From the NCBI GenBank assembly GCA_018713435.1, contig DVOS01000054.1:1-44762 (forward strand): a DNA stretch of 44,762 nt, in the 5' to 3' direction. How positions within the stretch are numbered: the first letter of the stretch is position 1; each line of letters begins with the position of its first letter. The position numbers were made by a program, and so were the translations under genes. Of this stretch, positions 40,971-44,762 are shown piece by piece. This stretch comes from Candidatus Merdiplasma excrementigallinarum (GTDB lineage: Bacteria; Bacillota; Clostridia; Lachnospirales; Lachnospiraceae). Below the pieces are notes generated by a model. That model had not been told where the DNA came from. It did not search any database and saw nothing but the letters and a program-made list of their open reading frames with translations.

Positions 40971-41641
40971 GATATTTAACATTCGCGCTGGGAAAGGGGC
41001 GCCTGGCCCAGCAGACGCTTGCGTTATTTGAGGAGATCGGCATCACCTGCCAGGAGATGAAGGATCCCGGTTCAAGAAAACTGATTTTTGTAAACGAAGA
41101 ACTGAAGCTGCGGTTTTTTCTGGCCAAAGGTCCGGATGTGCCCACCTATGTGGAGTACGGGGCAGCGGATATCGGAGTGGTGGGGAAGGATACCATCATG
41201 GAGGAGCAGAGAAAGCTGCTGGAGGTGCTGGATCTGGGCTTCGGGAAATGCCGCATGTGCGTGTGCGGCCCCGCCCAGGCAAAGGAACTGCTGGCCCATC
41301 AGGAGCAGATTCGGGTGGCGACCAAATATCCCAACATCGCCAAGGATTACTTTTACAACCGGAAAAACCAGACGGTGGAGATTATCAAGCTGAACGGCTC
41401 TATTGAGCTGGCTCCCATTGTGGGACTCTCGGAAGTGATTGTGGATATTGTGGAGACCGGTTCCACCCTGCGGGAGAATGGCCTGACAGTGCTGGAGGAG
41501 GTCTGCCCCCTCTCAGCCAGAGTGGTGGTGAATCAGGTGAGCATGAAAATGGAAAACCAGAGAATTACCAGGCTGCTGCAGGACCTGAACCGGGTGGTGC
41601 AGGCCAGGGAAGCAGAAAACGCAAAGAGGGGGGAGCAATAA
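40967..41641 (+). CDS. hisG: ATP phosphoribosyltransferase catalytic subunit, short form
   Basis: A 224-residue short-form HisG, the first step of histidine synthesis (ATP plus PRPP). The family motifs TFALGKGRLAQQTL, the DIGVVGKD segment and the PRPP-binding ETGSTLRENGL are clear. The C-terminal regulatory domain of long HisG is missing, so feedback comes through HisZ. The start overlaps hisZ by ATGA and hisD begins one base after its stop. All motifs for catalysis are present. Confidence 0.97.
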   Translation: MRYLTFALGKGRLAQQTLALFEEIGITCQEMKDPGSRKLIFVNEELKLRFFLAKGPDVPTYVEYGAADIGVVGKDTIMEEQRKLLEVLDLGFGKCRMCVCGPAQAKELLAHQEQIRVATKYPNIAKDYFYNRKNQTVEIIKLNGSIELAPIVGLSEVIVDIVETGSTLRENGLTVLEEVCPLSARVVVNQVSMKMENQRITRLLQDLNRVVQAREAENAKRGEQ

Positions 41642-41642
41642 G

Positions 41643-42947
41643 ATGCGGATCGTAAAACTGACGGAGGAAACCCGAAAGGATATTCTGGAAAATCTGCTGA
41701 AGAGAAGCCCGGACAGCTACGGAGAGTATGAAAAAAGAGTGGCGGATATTGTGGCGCGGGTGAAAGCGGAGGGGGATCAGGCCCTGTTTGACTATACCGC
41801 CCGCTTTGACGGCGTAAAGCTGGATGGCGGAACCGTCCTTGTGACAGAGAAAGAAGTGGAGGAAGCCTACAAAGAGGTGGATCCCGCTCTGCTGCAGGTA
41901 ATGCGAAAGGCGCTGGTTAATATCCGTTCCTTCCATGAAAAACAGCGCCGGTACGGATGGTTTGATACAGACCCCGCTGGAAAAATCCTGGGACAGCGGG
42001 TGACCCCTCTGGCCCGGGTAGGCGTGTACGTGCCGGGGGGCAAGGCGGTGTATCCCTCCTCTGTGCTGATGAATATTGTGCCGGCCAAAGTGGCGGGAGT
42101 GGAACAGATTATCATGACCACGCCTCCGGGACGGGACGGAAAGGTGAATCCCGCCACACTGGTGGCGGCCAGAGAGGCCGGGGTGGACCGGATCTATAAG
42201 GTGGGAGGAGCCCAGGCTGTGGCTGCCATGGCGTTTGGAACCGAGACCATTCCGAAGGTAGACAAGATTGTGGGGCCGGGAAATATTTATGTGGCCCTGG
42301 CCAAGAAAGCGGTTTACGGCCATGTGAGCATTGATTCCATTGCCGGCCCCAGCGAGATTATGGTTCTGGCGGACGAGACGGCCAATCCCAGATATGTGGC
42401 GGCAGATCTCCTCTCCCAGGCGGAGCATGACGAGATGGCGTCCGCCATTCTGGTGACCACCTCCCAGAAGCTGGCCGGGCAGGTGTCAGAGCAGGTAGAG
42501 GCGTTTACAGAGATTCTCTCCAGACGGGAAATCATTCAGAAATCGCTGGATCAGTACGGCTATATTCTGGTGGCGGAAACCATGGAGGAGGCCATCGAGA
42601 CGGTAAATGAGATTGCCTCTGAACATCTGGAGCTGGTGACCCAAAACCCCTTTGAGGTGATGACGAAAATTAAAAACGCCGGGGCCATATTTATCGGGGA
42701 ATACAGCAGCGAACCTTTGGGAGACTATTTCGCGGGCCCCAATCATGTGCTGCCCACCAACGGAACGGCGAAATTTTTCTCACCTCTGTCTGTGGATGAT
42801 TTTATCAAGAAGTCCAGTGTGATCTGCTATTCCAGGGAGGCCCTGGAGGCGGTGCACAAAGACATTATCGCGTTTGCCCGGGCGGAAGAGCTGACGGCTC
42901 ACGCCAATTCTATCGCGGTGCGGTTTGAGGAGAAAGCGGAAGAATAA
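41643..42947 (+). CDS. hisD: Histidinol dehydrogenase
   Basis: A 434-residue HisD that oxidises histidinol to histidine in two NAD-linked steps. Visible motifs include VGVYVPGGKAVYPSSVLMN, VGGAQAVAAMAFGTETIPKVD (with the family signature), DLLSQAEHDEMASA (zinc ligands) and the GPNHVLPT segment near the end. It starts one base after hisG; its ribosome site lies in the hisG end (GGGGGGAGCA). The length and motif set are complete. Confidence 0.97.
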   Translation: MRIVKLTEETRKDILENLLKRSPDSYGEYEKRVADIVARVKAEGDQALFDYTARFDGVKLDGGTVLVTEKEVEEAYKEVDPALLQVMRKALVNIRSFHEKQRRYGWFDTDPAGKILGQRVTPLARVGVYVPGGKAVYPSSVLMNIVPAKVAGVEQIIMTTPPGRDGKVNPATLVAAREAGVDRIYKVGGAQAVAAMAFGTETIPKVDKIVGPGNIYVALAKKAVYGHVSIDSIAGPSEIMVLADETANPRYVAADLLSQAEHDEMASAILVTTSQKLAGQVSEQVEAFTEILSRREIIQKSLDQYGYILVAETMEEAIETVNEIASEHLELVTQNPFEVMTKIKNAGAIFIGEYSSEPLGDYFAGPNHVLPTNGTAKFFSPLSVDDFIKKSSVICYSREALEAVHKDIIAFARAEELTAHANSIAVRFEEKAEE

Positions 42948-42967
42948 GAGCATAAGGAGGAGAACAG

Positions 42968-43555
42968 ATGAAGCGCAGGGCGGCTGTTGAGAGAAATACG
43001 AAAGAGACACAGATCAGTCTGGAACTCTGTCTGGACGGCAGCGGACAGACGGATATAGAGACCGGCGTGGGGTTTTTTGACCATATGCTGGAAGGCTTTG
43101 CCCGTCACGGCCTGTTTGACCTGACGGTAAAGGTAAAGGGGGACCTGCAGGTAGACGACCACCACACGGTGGAGGATACGGGAATTGCGCTGGGCACAGC
43201 CATCCGGCAGGCTCTGGGCGACAAGCGGGGAATTGTCCGTTTCGGGGACAAGATTCTTCCCATGGATGAGGTTTTGGCTCTGTGCGCCCTGGATCTGGGG
43301 GGCAGACCCTACTTTTCTTTTGACGCTCCCTTTTCCCCGGAAAAGCTGGGAGATATGAGCGGGGAGATGGTGCGGGAATTTTTTTACGCAGTCTCCTACA
43401 GCGCCGCCATGAACCTCCATCTGAAAATTCTTTCTCCCGGAAACGGCCATCATATGGCGGAGGCTTTGTTTAAAGCCTTCGGGCGGGCCCTGGATATGGC
43501 GGCAGCCATTGATCCCAGGGTAGAGGGGATCCCCTCCACAAAGGGAAGTCTGTAA
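42968..43555 (+). CDS. hisB: Imidazoleglycerol-phosphate dehydratase
   Basis: A 195-residue single-domain HisB. The family signature [20 protein letters not shown] and [14 protein letters not shown], both with histidine/aspartate manganese ligands, are clear, and a second set lies in [18 protein letters not shown]. There is no phosphatase domain (unlike enterobacterial HisB), which is normal for Firmicutes. GGAGGAG precedes the ATG. The fused HisIE gene starts 16 bases after its stop. Length is normal for the single-domain form. Confidence 0.97.
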   Translation: MKRRAAVERNTKETQISLELCLDGSGQTDIETGVGFFDHMLEGFARHGLFDLTVKVKGDLQVDDHHTVEDTGIALGTAIRQALGDKRGIVRFGDKILPMDEVLALCALDLGGRPYFSFDAPFSPEKLGDMSGEMVREFFYAVSYSAAMNLHLKILSPGNGHHMAEALFKAFGRALDMAAAIDPRVEGIPSTKGSL

Positions 43556-43571
43556 CAGAAGGAGAAAAAGC

Positions 43572-44762
43572 ATGCAGAAAAAACTGGTTTCGATGATTTA
43601 CCTGAAAATGGGAAAAGCGGTAAACGGACTGAAGGACTGGCAGCCTTTCCAGAACGGGGACGCCGCTGCCCTGGCGGAGCATTACAGCAACCAGGGGGCG
43701 GACGCGATTCTGGTGTTCGACCTGTCCGAAAAAGAGCAGGAGCATGAGCAGTCCCTGGGCCTGATCCGGGAGATGGCCCGCCGGGTGGATATTCCTCTGT
43801 ACGGGCTGGGAAATATAAACAGGGCGGAGGATGTAAAAAAACTGCTTTATGCCGGCTGCAGAAAGGCGGTGCTGAATTTCAGCAAGGCCTCCAATCTAGC
43901 AATGCTGGAGGAGGTTTCCAAACGGTTTGGAAAGGATAAGATTTCCGTGTGCATAGACGCCAGAAAGGGGGAGGCTCCCGATGAGGCTGCCAAAGCCCGG
44001 CTGGAGGCCTGTGTGGAGGAAGCGGTGGTGATGACCGATGAGTTTATGTGCTGGAAAAACAGGGAAGAACTGGCCCTTCTGACCGGAATGCCGGTTCTTC
44101 TGGCTGTATTTGGAAGCGAAGCCCTCTCCATGGAAGAAAAGCTGGATCTGCTCAAAGGCGGACAGGTGACGGGCCTGGCGGAAGATGTGCTGAAGGATAC
44201 GGGAACGGATATGATGGAGATGAAGGCCAGACTCCGGGCGGAGGGCGTGGAGGTCAATACCTTTGAGAGCGCCATGGACTGGAGTGAATTCAAGACTGGG
44301 GCGGATGGGCTGCTGCCGGTCATTGTGCAGGACTACAAGACCGACGAGGTGCTGATGGAAGCCTACATGAATCAGGAGGCCTACGAAACTACGGTCCGCA
44401 CCGGACGTATGACATACTGGAGCCGCAGCAGGCAGGAACTGTGGGTTAAGGGAATGACCTCCGGCCATTATCAGTATGTAAAAGAGCTGCGGATCGACTG
44501 CGACTGCGACACGATTCTGGCTAGGGTGGCCCAGATCGGAGCGGCCTGCCATACGGGAAACAGAAGCTGCTTTTACCGCACCCTTATGAAAAAAGACTAT
44601 GTGGAGCGCAATCCCCTGCGGGTATTCGAGGAAGTATACGGGGTAATTGAGGACCGCAAAATCCATCCCAAGGAAGGCTCCTACACCAACTACCTGTTTG
44701 ATAAGGGGATTGACAAGATCCTGAAAAAGGTGGGGGAGGAGGCGGCGGAGATTATTATTGCC
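43572..44762 (+). CDS. hisIE: HisA/F-like barrel fused to HisI and HisE (truncated by window end)
   Basis: Open for 397 codons to the last base, so the 3' end is missing. Residues 1-230 resemble HisA/HisF barrels, but the first catalytic aspartate is gone: the motif reads [12 protein letters not shown], with Y10 where HisF has D11, while D129 in CIDARKG matches the second aspartate. Residues about 240-335 are HisI (phosphoribosyl-AMP cyclohydrolase) with DCDCD (309-313) and [11 protein letters not shown]. From about 345 HisE (phosphoribosyl-ATP pyrophosphatase) begins with VYGVIEDRK and [10 protein letters not shown]. HisI and HisE do steps 2 and 3 of histidine synthesis. The barrel probably has a structural or substrate-channelling role; that is inference. 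GGAG stands seven bases before the ATG. Confidence 0.92.
   Translation, partial: MQKKLVSMIYLKMGKAVNGLKDWQPFQNGDAAALAEHYSNQGADAILVFDLSEKEQEHEQSLGLIREMARRVDIPLYGLGNINRAEDVKKLLYAGCRKAVLNFSKASNLAMLEEVSKRFGKDKISVCIDARKGEAPDEAAKARLEACVEEAVVMTDEFMCWKNREELALLTGMPVLLAVFGSEALSMEEKLDLLKGGQVTGLAEDVLKDTGTDMMEMKARLRAEGVEVNTFESAMDWSEFKTGADGLLPVIVQDYKTDEVLMEAYMNQEAYETTVRTGRMTYWSRSRQELWVKGMTSGHYQYVKELRIDCDCDTILARVAQIGAACHTGNRSCFYRTLMKKDYVERNPLRVFEEVYGVIEDRKIHPKEGSYTNYLFDKGIDKILKKVGEEAAEIIIA

Overview
The window reads as chromosomal core genome of an endospore-forming, anaerobic Clostridia, most like the family Lachnospiraceae. The evidence is spoIVA, an alpha/beta small acid-soluble spore protein (SASP), gerW (ytfJ), ylbJ and a SleB-type hydrolase; the Firmicutes order rpmB-asp23-fakA-recG; a hisZ/short-hisG pair; and strong AGGAGG ribosome sites. 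Nearly all genes lie on the + strand. Only rpmB, the SASP gene and ylbJ are on the - strand. I saw no transposase, phage gene or CRISPR array.

Layout. 1-3823: the end of a sugar ABC operon (ATPase, permease, binding protein) and, after an intrinsic terminator, a zinc polyol-type dehydrogenase. 4120-5454: glutamate dehydrogenase with a clear sigma-A promoter. 5673-5743: tRNA-Gly(CCC). 5813-13169: a stretch rich in one-carbon and cobalamin functions, with a stand-alone homocysteine methyltransferase domain, a self-contained cobalamin riboswitch unit with no gene behind it, luxS, cobU, cobS and a CobU-like/CobC fusion. It also holds spoIVA, behind a sigma-E-like promoter, and a secreted repeat-bearing SleB hydrolase. 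13166-20614: ruvAB, zapA, a U32 peptidase and an FtsW/transpeptidase pair. 20721-23185: a Nudix hydrolase, an unknown protein, ytfI-like DUF2953, gerW and an unlisted 45-residue membrane peptide. 23238-27743: rpmB (-), asp23, fakA, recG. 27850-32746: a DUF6465 protein, the SASP gene (-), mgsA, rsmD-coaD, a coiled-coil protein, ylbJ (-) and a small alarmone synthetase. 32777-39701: RNA-modification genes (rsmF-like, rsuA-like, rluA-like), a HAD hydrolase, a YgiQ radical-SAM protein, an unknown membrane protein and recU. 39777-44762: histidine operon hisZ-G-D-B and a HisA/F-like-HisI-HisE fusion that runs off the end.

How the genes work together: RuvAB (branch migration), RecG (fork remodelling) and RecU (resolvase) cover Holliday-junction processing. 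CobU, CobS and CobC form the nucleotide-loop half of cobalamin assembly or salvage. LuxS and the homocysteine methyltransferase belong to the activated methyl cycle. HisZG, HisD, HisB and HisIE cover part of histidine synthesis; hisA, hisF, hisH and hisC are not seen.

The most unusual items are the orphan cobalamin riboswitch unit (6729-7177), the HisA/F-like domain that has lost its first catalytic aspartate, the divergent CobU-like/CobC fusion, a perfect palindrome inside the rsmD promoter, and the 45-residue peptide behind gerW.
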